64,000 nucleotides of DNA. It comes from Mya arenaria. Lineage: Eukaryota; Mollusca; Bivalvia; Myida; Myidae. How positions within the stretch are numbered: position 1 is the first letter of the stretch; every line of letters starts with the position of its first letter. Under the pieces are notes generated by a model. That model was not told the DNA's origin and searched no databases. It saw nothing but the letters and a program-made list of their open reading frames with translations. Of this stretch, positions 48,971-59,519 are shown piece after piece. The position numbers and the translations under genes are program-made. Where the stretch lies: NCBI RefSeq assembly GCF_026914265.1, contig NC_069130.1, forward strand, positions 46,523,929-46,587,928, given 5' to 3'.

Positions 48971-50169
48971 ATGTACGTGAAGTTAGCGGCCTAGCGGCCT
49001 AACGGCGTGAAGTTAGCGGCCTAGCGGCCTAGCGGCGTGAAGTTGGCGGCCTTGCGGCCTGGCGGCCTATTTATTTTTTCTATTTCCAAGCAATTGTTAA
49101 TGCGTTATTTTTTAAAACAATGATAAATCAAAGTTTTTTTATTCATATAGTCACATAGCGGCATTAAATTGTTATCTATTCAGAATATTTTTCTTTACCT
49201 TTTATTCTAAAGTGCTAGATCGACTTTTTTGAAAAAAAGTTGAAAAACGCTTCAGAGTGATAATTTGTGCATAAATAAGAAACTTTATCATTGTAAAAGA
49301 ACAGGCATGTTTAATGTTTTGAATTAGCTTACTGCTTTATAGACGTTTTTGAAAAAAAAAATGTTGATAATCGCTTCAGTGTGTTAATGTGTGCATAAAA
49401 CAGTTAAAATGTCATTGTTTTAGAAGAAAATGCATGTATACATGCTTCGAAAAAGGATACCATTTTAGGCGCTAGGCCGCCAGGCCGCTTACTTCACGCC
49501 GCCAGGCCGCTAGGCCGCTGAAGTGCTCGATCGACTTTTTTGGAAAAAGAATGAAAAACGCTTCAGAGTGATAATTTGTGCATAAAAACAGTAAATACGA
49601 GTACATCATTGTTTAAGTAGAACAGGCATGTTTAATGCTTTGAATTAGCTCACTGCTTTATCAACGTTTTTGAAAAAAAGAGTTGATAATCGCTTCAATG
49701 TGTTAATGTGTGCATACAAACATTAACAAAAGGTCATTGTTTTAGAGGAAAATGCATGTATACATGCTTCGAAAAAGGATACCATTTTAGGCGCTAGGCC
49801 GCCAGGCCGCTTACTTCACGCCGCCAGGCCGCTAGGCCGCTGAAGTGCTCGATCGACTTTTTTGGAAAAAGAATGAAAAACGCTTCAGAGTGATAATTTG
49901 TGCATAAAAACAGTAAATACGAGTACATCATTGTTTAAGAAGAACAGGCATGTTTAATGCTTTGAATTAGCTCACTGCTTTATCAACGTTTTTGAAAAAA
50001 AAGAGTTGATAATCGCTTCAATGTGTTAATGTGTGCATACAAACAGTTAAAATGTCATTGTTTTAGAGGAAAATGCATGTATACATGCTTCGAAATAGGA
50101 AACCATTTTAGGCCGCTAGGCCGCCAGGCCGCTAACTTCACGCCGCTTGGCCGCTAACTTCACGTACAT
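48971..50169. mobile_element. GCGGCC fold-back element, unit 3 copy, internally duplicated
   Basis: Same ends and flanks as 36692-37567 but about 320 bp longer. The segment from the GAAAAAGGATACC motif near 49448 to the next such motif near 49769 is present twice in tandem. Confidence 0.8.
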
Positions 50170-51419
50170 CGAATAACACTATATATGGGGAGAAAGCTCC
50201 ACTTGTGCACTAAACATTTAACAACGTTAGAAAAAAGTTTAGATTCTCTTTAGTGTTCGGTAAAATGACAATATCCGGTGTACAAGGACAAACAACGCGG
50301 TGAAAATATAAACGGTAAAAGGTAGATCAAATGCATCTAGCATTATTATCCTGTTTTGAAAAAAAATCACAAACCATTCATCTTCAACACCTATGCATAT
50401 GGAAGGTAGCAAGTAGGCTGATATGGATTTAACATATACTGTCAAAGAAATATGGCATGAAACAAAGAATAGACATTTCCAAATTGGTGCATTTGCCCTT
50501 TACATATCGGCAATTTTTCCATCGGAAACAACTTTGTTTACGATGGAAAATGGTCGAGATCATGTCGATTGATGCATTATCATGGCGACCTTCAGCGACC
50601 GTCAGCAACTGGGAACCTTCGTCATCACTTAATCACAGTTTTTACAAAAGACTAACAGATAAATCACATTGATGTTTTTAATGCTAAATATGTTTTCCAG
50701 GGTCTATCCAACCACGTTTGGCTCCCCATCGACATGTCCACTGGAATAAAGACGTTAACATATTAATAACATGTAATCCGATTAGCTATATCGTCCTTAG
50801 ATCCAATGAAGACCATTGTTGAATACCAACCTAGAACTCGATTAAACGATATGCTTGTTTGTAAGATGGCATAATCGAACTCCATGCGTGTAGAACATTT
50901 AAAGACCTGATTTGCGCCTCGATTTACCAACGACTCGAAATATATAAAAAAAATGACCGAGGAGCTTCGAATGGAAATATATAAACTTTTAATCGATATT
51001 ACTGAATTAATTCATTAATTGTATCTTGTTTTTGTTTTACATGTTATCATAGGCAACATCTGTATATGCATAAATTTAACCAGTCAGTGAACTCGTTTTC
51101 CAGTGAACTCGTACTCCATTGGATATTCAAATGAAATATCCTAACATTTGTTAATTAATGCATGCTTGGTGTGTTTGTGGTTTCTGTACGTTCGTTTCTC
51201 GTTAGAGATTTTATTCTGGGTTTTATATTTGATTTTTGACAGCTGTTCTTGTACATGTCATTTTAATTTAAAACACTAAAAATATCATTCATTTATTCAA
51301 AAAGCTGAGTAATGTACTTCAAATCTCGAGCATTTCCCACTTAGATATCAAACATATTCCTATTATCCCAATTCGGTCCAATCCGTACAGTATCCAAAAT
51401 GTAAACGTCGTCTTTTCAG

Positions 51420-51771
51420 TGGCGATACCAAAAACAAAATACAAGAGCAACGGGGAGTGAACGCCAATGCCCGTCTGTTTCTTAGTCAAGCAAATGGAAT
51501 AACATACAAGAAGTATGCAGTATGGGGTTCCTCGGACAAGTTCACAGATTTTGAGATAATAAATGAGACAACCGTCCCGTTGAACCCCAAACTGCATACT
51601 ACTCAGGCCATGATTAAAAGCAAGAGTGACGGGCTTTGTGTGTGTCTTTCCTACTGGCAAGTTATCAGAATATCTGGAACGGAAAATAATAGCCAAGGTT
51701 TTGTACACCACCGACACATTGTGACCGTCAAGAGCGACACTAAGGAAATGAAAATATCTCAAAAAAGATAA
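51420..51771 (+). CDS. unit-conserved open exon (unit 3), unknown product
   Basis: Counterpart of 38818-39169: same acceptor, same length of 352 nt, same stop. Unknown function. Open status in both recent units may only reflect their youth. Confidence 0.35.
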
Positions 51772-52244
51772 AAAGCAGAAAAGATTCTAATTTCACCCAT
51801 CTCAGATAAATAGATCCAATCATTTAAGTATGCTAGAAATTCTTATCTTGCCCACGGGCGAAGATAAAATGCCATTATGGAACTCCTTTTTAATGGTCGC
51901 CACATTGTAATTACCTCCCCTGTTGAAGACTGTAGTCTGTAGCATCATGGAAACCTTGTCTTGTGGCAATATTTAGAATGCTAATTAATTATTTCTCGTC
52001 ATCATAAAACAGGTTTCACGCACCTTTCAAGAAATAATGCTTCACTCTCCTTAGAACTATTTAAAGACCGATTTGACTATTAACATCATCTGAATCACTG
52101 CACGCATATCCACCACATCTACGAATTATCGCATATCCATACGCAATTATGTTCACTTAGCACAAAAGAGTTCCAGCCAAAAATACATTTATACTTAATT
52201 TTGTTTAACTGAGGTGGGAGAAAAAGCATCTACCATAGCCGCTC

Positions 52245-52338
52245 GTGTAAGATAGGTTCATCCCAACCCTCGGGCAGATAAACCTCGTTTCCGCCGCAAA
52301 ACACCCTAAGCTCGGGTCGGAATGAACCTATCCTACAC
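52245..52338. other. hairpin, unit 3 copy
   Basis: Same stem as 20008-20101. Confidence 0.7.
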
Positions 52339-52456
52339 TCTCGGCCATGGAATATACTTATAAGAATCCAAGCATCAACAGGATAGAAAATGGATAGTGT
52401 GCGAACCGTAATGACCAATACGTGGATGCTTACCTCATTTCGCAAATGAATTGCAG

Positions 52457-52704
52457 CGGATGTCTGCATTGAAAATCTCCCCACGTGTAGTTCTTTGGCA
52501 TCCACATATGGACGCAATCCTCCGAATGGTTCACATCAGACGGCTCACCAACTCCCCAGTCTGAAGTTTAAGACAGTTTCAGATGATGACATAGAAACAA
52601 GTTTGAAACAGTTTAAACAAAACAGTAAAACATATACCAGTAATTACATTATATATAATACAGCGGAAATGATGTGTGTAGCACTGAGGATGAGATGGAA
52701 TTGA
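52457..52704 (+). CDS. unit-conserved short open exon (unit 3), unknown product
   Basis: Counterpart of 20220-20461. A TAG-to-TGG change at the old stop extends it by two codons to TGA. Confidence 0.25.
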
Positions 52705-53019
52705 AAATAATTCTCAAACAAAATACAATAATATCAGGCTATGTAAATTTATCTACTGATTTGAGAATTAACAAACTAAATGTAATTGTGAAACTAACAC
52801 AGTCGGCATTGGAGCCTATTAATGATTATGGCACATGACTTTAATTAATGAAGTATTGGAACTTACACATTCTTATCTTACAAGATAAGGCGAGGTTAAC
52901 CAGTTGATTTTTATCTTTACAGTTTATAAGTTATTCAAGTTTTAAAACATTTGGATAACAATTTTATTGAAATACAATGATATTTACTCTTTGATTTAGG
53001 AAATATTCAGATAACCCAA

Positions 53020-54450
53020 GCTCACCATAAGAAATAAGAATATTATTTTTGTGCAAAACTAACATAGCATTGTATAATAATTCACATATTTTACTATCCC
53101 AAAAAAGCATTTAAAATTCCCCAAGTAACAAAGCATTCTGCATTTCTCTTGAATGGATAAAGGTGTCAAGCCTAGTTCGCCTTACACCATGCAATTAGGT
53201 GTTCAATTATAAAGATTTAGTATGATTTTACAAAAATAATTGTTTTTAAATTAATCTATAATATTAATGGTCTCAAAAGCCACTGGAAAACCAAGACAAA
53301 AAACATTGCCTTTCGAGCTTGATCAACTAATCTTTATGGTTGTTTTAGAAAAGTTAATTTTATAATTAAATTGTACATTAAGACATGCAAAGTATTCCAC
53401 TATCTCAGTTTTGTTTTCCGTTATAAATTATCAGGAACATTATTCATCTTATGTTTACTAAAAACAAAAACTTTTGCCTTATCTTTTTTAACCACTAAGT
53501 TCCACATTTTACATTAATCATATATGGCATTCAAAGCGGTTTGCAATTGAGAATGACTATCAGCAAGTAAAACAGTGTTAGCAGCATATAAAAGACAGAA
53601 AATCCTTAAATATACATCTACGTCTTTGATCATCCGATTCAATGCCCATTTGAATGTGGTTTTTGGCATAGTAGCTAGACCTTCAAATTTTGTTGACATA
53701 AGTCTTGCAAATCATTCAAAAAGGTAGAAAATAATATTGTTTAGATTTTCCCTGGCGGACACCTACTTGACAACTCAAGAAAATGGACCAAATATCGTCA
53801 GCTTTATCACATGATTTTGCTTTACTATTCATACTGTCAGATATGTTTATTTTGCCAGAGTATAACACGATCAACTGAGTCGAAAGCATTTTTATAATCT
53901 ATAAAAGTCAGATCCGAAGTAAAACTCAACAAGCCTTTTAAGAGAAAATATAAGATCAGTCTTTCGAAATCCGGCTGTTTAGTCACAAAGCAAGTTATGG
54001 TTTTCTAAATAAGTGTTTAACCACCCGTTTAAATGATTAGTAAACAATTTATCAAAACAGTTTAGAATAGTAATGCCTCTGTATTTGTTGAGATCTAACG
54101 TATCCTCTTTGTTTAATAGATATGCAATATTATTCCTCTACTCCATGCCCCACGGAATAATCCGAATTTAAATTAATATTGAACAAACTTTAAACCGAAC
54201 GTAAAATGGTATAATTATCTACTTATTTCAAGTACTCATTCAGGATATTCTCAAAAGTAGACGCACTCTAATTCTTCTTCTTGAGTTCTTTAATAATAGT
54301 CCCTACATCGTCAATAATAAATTTGGCATTCAAAATATCATTATTAAAAGAGCAAGATCTAATATCAATATTATTAGAAACATTAGTAGTAGATAGTTTA
54401 AGCTTGACATGTTTAATGCTCTTAAAAAACACACATGTTAGTTTAGACAT
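53020..54450 (-). pseudogene. LINE reverse-transcriptase remnant (unit 3)
   Basis: Same LINE debris as in unit 2, with LLYAANTVLLADSHSQLQ at 53514-53699 and the upstream DDVGTIIKELKKKN piece at 54268-54450. Confidence 0.8.
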
Positions 54451-55395
54451 AGTCTTCTTCCTGTCAGTTTATATAAAAATATATAGTAATGCATTATATA
54501 TACTGTAGACACTATTATTGTAGATGGTTGTGTATATTTTAAATAAATTGCTAACAGCAACATAACTGCTTGTTATTTAAAAAGTTATATTAACATATAT
54601 ACAAAAAAGGTTTCCCTATTACTCCTATTATGTTTCACTTAGTCATCTAGTAAACTTTAAAGTGTCCGGCAATAACACTTCAAGCCGGTAGAGGCAGCGC
54701 CTTAGTTCGTATTACTTACGAAGCAAGTTCCATTAGCTTAGAATTGGTCTTATGTCAATTGAACAACCTGTTCATTACACCATCTTGAAAAAATCGAAAT
54801 TTCCTACTCAATGTATTTTTATATTCCTTGCTGCTGGCTACCAGGCAGCTATGACTTTCAATTGTTTTAATTCCATGATGATATCTTTTGTAACGTAAAT
54901 ATTTTTTGAGCATTTTTACAATCCGTATTTAACCATGGCTTTCCTTTTATTTTATTTTAGAGTGATTAGAACAAGTAGGACCTGGTTTATCCATAAAATG
55001 ATTACAATTATCTGCAATATTAAGAAGTACATTTGACTCTCAGTAATATCACTTAAACAACCATCAGTATACGACGTATAACTGAATATTTTTTCTACCT
55101 CATTTTATAAATCTTATAAAACATCTTTACCGTAGCTACTTACATAACTAGCTATGAAGATTACAAGTTTACAATCTTTATTAAGATAAATAAATTGTTT
55201 TAATGAAATTCTATATAAACTCAACCAAGTATAATAATATATATATCTATCCGTTAACGCATTTATGATGTTTCTAATTCTAAGAATTAAAATAGAAGAG
55301 CAAATAGCGTCGAAAAGCGGTAAGTACGATACCCACAGCAACAACAGGATATACAGAAACTAACGTAACTAATATAAAATAGTCGAATTGTGTGT

Positions 55396-56159
55396 GTTTT
55401 GCTTAACCATACTGATAGAAAATGCATAGAGATGTTTTATTATGACTATGTATGTGTTATTGGTACTCTATGCGAAAAATAAATGAGAAAAAAAGAATTA
55501 TTCAGTCTGGAATTTCAAAAGCGACATTCAACACACTTCAACACTGCGAATGTACCAGTTGTATCACGGAAGAGGGGAATTTGCCACTACGTTAGGACAG
55601 TTTTAGATTAAGCCAAACAAATATATGTTTAAATATTTTCAGGTACCGTAGCAGACCGTGCACATCGCGCTAGAGGACATGTGACAACTTAACAGCAAGC
55701 GCAGAGCTTGCCCTGCCAACCAAGCCGAAGAGATTATTATTGGAAGCAACTAACTCGCCGAAAACTCTCAGATTCCCATTAAAAGGGTATGTAACCGTGA
55801 TTTGACCGTCGACGGGCATGTTATGTTGTCAGGCCCGTTTCAATGGTGCCGTCAACACAGAAACTGGAAGCTTTCACGATGGGGCTCCGTACTGTTAAGT
55901 AATAAGTCACGTTTTACACTCTAGTGGGCTGACATTCGCGTATTTTGACGCCCCGGTAAACTTTACAGTGATTGTGTGTGTGTTACAATTAATTATCAAA
56001 TCAATTATTTAAATGAATATCCCTGACTTACATTTAGCAATATTTTATAGTTTTACCTTATGCAATATTTTAATTTACTATTGTCAGTAATGTTTGATTA
56101 TTGTAACTTTGGAAAAACGTGTACAATGTGCGAGTGCGTAAGGAGGCGAATTCAGGTTA

Positions 56160-56160
<1 letters not shown>
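55396..56160. other. unique DNA right of the tandem array
   Basis: Contains an exon-like interval, 55643-55786 (acceptor AAATATTTTCAG, donor AAAAGG/GTATGT). It is phase-compatible with 56393-56535 (acceptor TACTTTACAG, donor AAGAG/GTAAGG). The joined frame has no upstream ATG and no domain, so it may be a non-coding transcript. Not called as a gene. Confidence 0.3.
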
Positions 56161-56164
<4 letters not shown>

Positions 56165-56233
<69 letters not shown>

Positions 56234-56264
56234 TGTGTGTGTGTGAAAGAGAGAGAGAGAGAGA
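56165..56264. repeat. (GA)n with short (GT)n microsatellite
   Basis: An uninterrupted GA run of about 60 bp, then GT repeats, then a second GA run. Confidence 0.95.
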
Positions 56265-56739
56265 TATTTGCTTATCTAGACCATGACCCAATATTGTCAC
56301 ATACATGGTTATATAATGCTAGATAGTTGGTCGCCCTTTGATTCATCTGAAACAAAAACATGATTTAGGTGAAATGTCACTATACTTTACAGGACATACG
56401 CACCAAAGCAAGACGTCAATCCTATCAAACTACTGTCTTTATTGCCGCAAAATATGCTTGCAACCGCTAGACGCCGAGGTTTGGTGCACATATATCACTC
56501 CTTAAGTCGCGGGTCTATCTCACGCTGTTTAAGAGGTAAGGCCTCACAGAAAATGGAAACCAAGGCTGGTAACTTCCCAAGTAACTGGCATAATATTAAA
56601 CACAATGCGATTGGTATCAGCATTTAGTTGTCCTCAAAAGCGGACAAAACTAAATATATCTCTCTCTATATATATATACGGTTATACATGGAAACTCCAG
56701 GAGCTAACACACTGACTATAGGCTTGTTTTAAAACACTC

Positions 56740-57600
56740 GGATACAAAACTAAAGGAAGATAGTACTCCCTTTCAATCTTTGCCTTATCCCAAATCTCGT
56801 TTAACATTTGACTTACTTACCCTCTTCAACCTCTGCGTTTTTAACCTCTTTTAAATTATGCCTAACTAATCCCAAATGACCTTTAATCTTTTTTCCTACT
56901 TACCCCTTTCAACATCTGCTTTACAAATCCCCAAATAAACCTTCATCCCCTACCTTTCTAGACCCTCTCCCCTCAAGCTATGCTCTACACAGCGCAATCC
57001 ACCTTCAATATTTACCTTTCCTACCCCAGACCCCCTCAACCTCTACCTTACTTACCCCAAAGCCCCTTCTATCTCTACCGAACTTACCCACAAACCTCCT
57101 TCAATTTCTACCTTACTTACCTCAAAGTTCCTTCTAACCATACCTAAGTTACCCACAAACCTCCTTAAATTTCTGCCTTACTTACCCCAAAGTTCCATCT
57201 AACCATACCTAACTTACCCACAAACCTCCTTCAATTTCTGCCTTACTTACCTCAGAGTTCCTACCAACCATACCTTACTTACCCACAAACCTCCTTCAAT
57301 TTCTGCCTTACTTACCTCAGAGTTCCATCTAACCATACCTAACTTACCCACAAACCTCCTTCAATTTCTGCCTTACTAACTCCAAAGTTCCATCTAACCA
57401 TACCTAACTTACCACAAACCTCCTTCAATTTCTGCCTTACTTACCCCAAAGTTCCATCTAACCATACCTAACTTACCCACAAACCTCCTTCAATTTCTGC
57501 CTTACTTACACCAAAGTCCTTTCTTTTTATGCTTACAAACCCCCAAACCACCTCCAATTTCTGCCTTACTTGCACCAAAGTCCCTTCTAACCCTGCATAC
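56740..57600. repeat. 65-bp minisatellite, diverging leftward
   Basis: Monomer CTTACCCACAAACCTCCTTC, then AATTTCTGCCTTACTTACC, then GTTCCATCTAACCATACCTAA. Clean from about 57100; older, decayed relatives (CAACCTCTGCCTTA) reach back to about 56740. C-rich on plus, G-rich on minus. Confidence 0.85.
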
Positions 57601-58281
57601 ACCCCCATAACCACCTCCAACCTCTGCCTTACTTCCCAAATGGCCCTTTTTACTGTGCCTTAAGTGCCCCAAACTGTCTTCAACCTCTGCCTTAATAACC
57701 CCCAAACCGCCTTCAACCACTGTCTTACTAACCCAAATGGCCCTTTTACTGTGTCTTACGTGCCCCAAACTGTCTTCAACCTCTGCCTTAATACCCCCCC
57801 CCCCCCAACCGCCTTCAACCACTGCCTTACTAACCCAAATGGCCCTTTTACTGTGTCTTACGTGCCCCAAACCGTCTTAAACCTCTGCCTTAATAACCCC
57901 CAAACCGCCTTCAACCACTGCCTTACTAACCCAAATGGCCCTTTTACTGTGTCTTACGTGCCCCAAACCGTCTTAAACCTCTGCCTTAATAACCCCCAAA
58001 CCGCCTTCAACCACTGTCTTACTACCCAAATGGCACTTTTTATCCTGCCTTAATAACCCCCAAACCGCCTTCAATCTCTGCCTTAATAACCACCAAACCG
58101 CCTTCAACCTCTGCCTTAATAACCCCCAAACCACCTTCAACCTCTGCCTTAATAACCCCCAAACCACCTTCTACCTCTGCCTTACTATCCAAATGGCCCT
58201 TTTTATTGTGCCTTACGTGCCCCAAACCGTCTTCAACCTCTGCCTTAATAACCCCCAAACCGCCTTCAACCATTGCCTTAC
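57601..58281. repeat. 33-bp minisatellite in the lectin intron
   Basis: Monomer AACCCCCAAACCGCCTTC plus AACCTCTGCCTTAAT (33 bp), mixed with longer units carrying CCAAATGGCCCTTTT. On the minus strand the 33-bp unit reads an 11-residue repeat, IKAEVEGGLGV. It is continuous with the frame of the last lectin exon seen, so intron retention would append it. Confidence 0.9.
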
Positions 58282-59495
58282 TAGAATAGCCCGACAGCTC
58301 AGCGTTTGTGTCAGTCCATAAAAACTCTCCCTGCACCTGCTGATCGGACAAGCCGATCCACCAGCCGGCCTCATGAGGAACTAAAACATCAAATAGACAC
58401 GTCCAAAAGAATCAAGGTTACCAAACATTATCTGTACCAAAACAAAACATAATTTCTTATGAAGGTTTGAAGATAGTACGAGACCTTAATCCAAACAGTA
58501 TATGAGTATTTAATGAAGAAAATACCAAATGATCAATAATCTGTTTACGATATAACTCTAGATGTCATGAAGAGAACAAATCGTCAGTTACTTCCCTTGA
58601 ACAATGAAGTAGATGCATCATATTCAAAATAGTATAATTTTCAAAAAGTTGAAACCAGTTTTGTCGAACGCGTGAGGACTTGGGGAAGAACAATCTTCAA
58701 GATAACAAACATTCGGGGTCGTAATATAGTACCAGAAAATCGAGATAAGTTCTTAATAATGAGGAGCAATAGTCCGTTAAACCAAATGGAACACTTGTAG
58801 TTATAATTCGGGCAGAAAATCAAGAGCTGTCCTCGTTAAAAAACTCTATTTACTATAGCGAATGATATATTACTTACTAAATGCTCGCAGACGATCAATG
58901 ATGAAGTTGTTTTCGGATGCAGATTCAATATGTATCAAGTGGGATTTCAGGCTCTGACAGTAATGCTAGAACAAAAACGAGGTAGTGTTTTTAGAAGTAT
59001 CGTGCAACATAAGACTGCCAAAAGAGAAGGGAGTGATATTTGAAATAAGCTACATAGTGCTACCAAAAGAGGAGGCAGTGTATTTTGAAATAAGGATAGA
59101 GCTCCTTAGTTCTGCCAAAAGAAAAGGGAGTGTATTTTGAAATAAGGTATCAAACAACGTAGTGCTGCCAAAACCAAGGGAGCAAATTTGATATAATGTA
59201 TCAAGCAACATAGTGCTGCCAAATGGAACAGTTATATATAACAGCTCTTTACACATAGAACTTGCAAGAAGGAGAAAACATACTTTTTGCAGAATATGTT
59301 ATTTAATTTGTACATGTATTTGAGATGAAGCGTGTTCATCTTTGACCGATATGGCCTACAAGTCGATGACCGGTTTACAAATACAAGGCAAACTTACCTC
59401 AGCTTCTATGAAGGAAAACGGGGTGTGGTAGAAGAAGTAGCATGACCCATCTCTTGCCACCCAGTTGTTAGGACAAGACGTGAACGTATTCGCCC
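58282..59495 (-). CDS. C-type lectin domain gene, partial (three exons)
   Basis: Minus-strand exons 59495-59398, 58965-58878 and 58380-58282, with acceptors TTTTTTCTTGCAG, TTTTGTTCTAG and GATGTTTTAG and donors GAG/GTAAGT, TTTA/GTAAGT and TCTA/GTAAGG. Phases 2-0, 0-1 and 1-1 join without a break. The domain reads CPNNWVARDGSCYFFYHTPF, SFIEAEHYCQSLKSHLIHIE, SASENNFIIDRL and GWWIGLSDQQ, ending GEFLWTDTNAELSGYS. These are the first cysteines, the central hydrophobic core and the WIGL signature of a C-type lectin fold, probably a secreted or surface recognition protein. The signal-peptide exon (upstream) and the last exon with the QPD/EPN sugar-binding motif, WND and final cysteines are not visible. 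They lie beyond the flanking minisatellites or are lost. Sugar specificity cannot be inferred. Confidence 0.85.
58384..58877. other. lectin intron
   Basis: Between exons 58965-58878 and 58380-58282. No nested gene seen. Confidence 0.6.
58966..59397. repeat. lectin intron with short degenerate repeat
   Basis: Several diverged copies of GTGCTGCCAAAAG with GGAGTG-TATTTTGAAATAAGG occur between 59000 and 59240, a minor intronic tandem repeat. Confidence 0.5.
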
Positions 59496-59519
59496 CTGCA
59501 AGAAAAAAGTACAACTCAT

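Larger units (their letters stand above)
46769..55395. repeat. tandem unit 3 (truncated on the right)
   Basis: Follows unit 2 to about 55395 (AATAGTCGAATTGTGTG), where the 37-bp minisatellite should start. Unrelated sequence then begins, so the array ends at a minisatellite edge. The GCGGCC element is longer and the TGACGTCA fold-back shorter than in unit 2. Confidence 0.9.

Noticed and set aside
57502-58167. Minus-strand repeat proteins with IKAEVEGGLGV units as separate genes
   Set aside because: They are translations of intronic minisatellites. Only the part continuous with the lectin exon is worth noting, as read-through.
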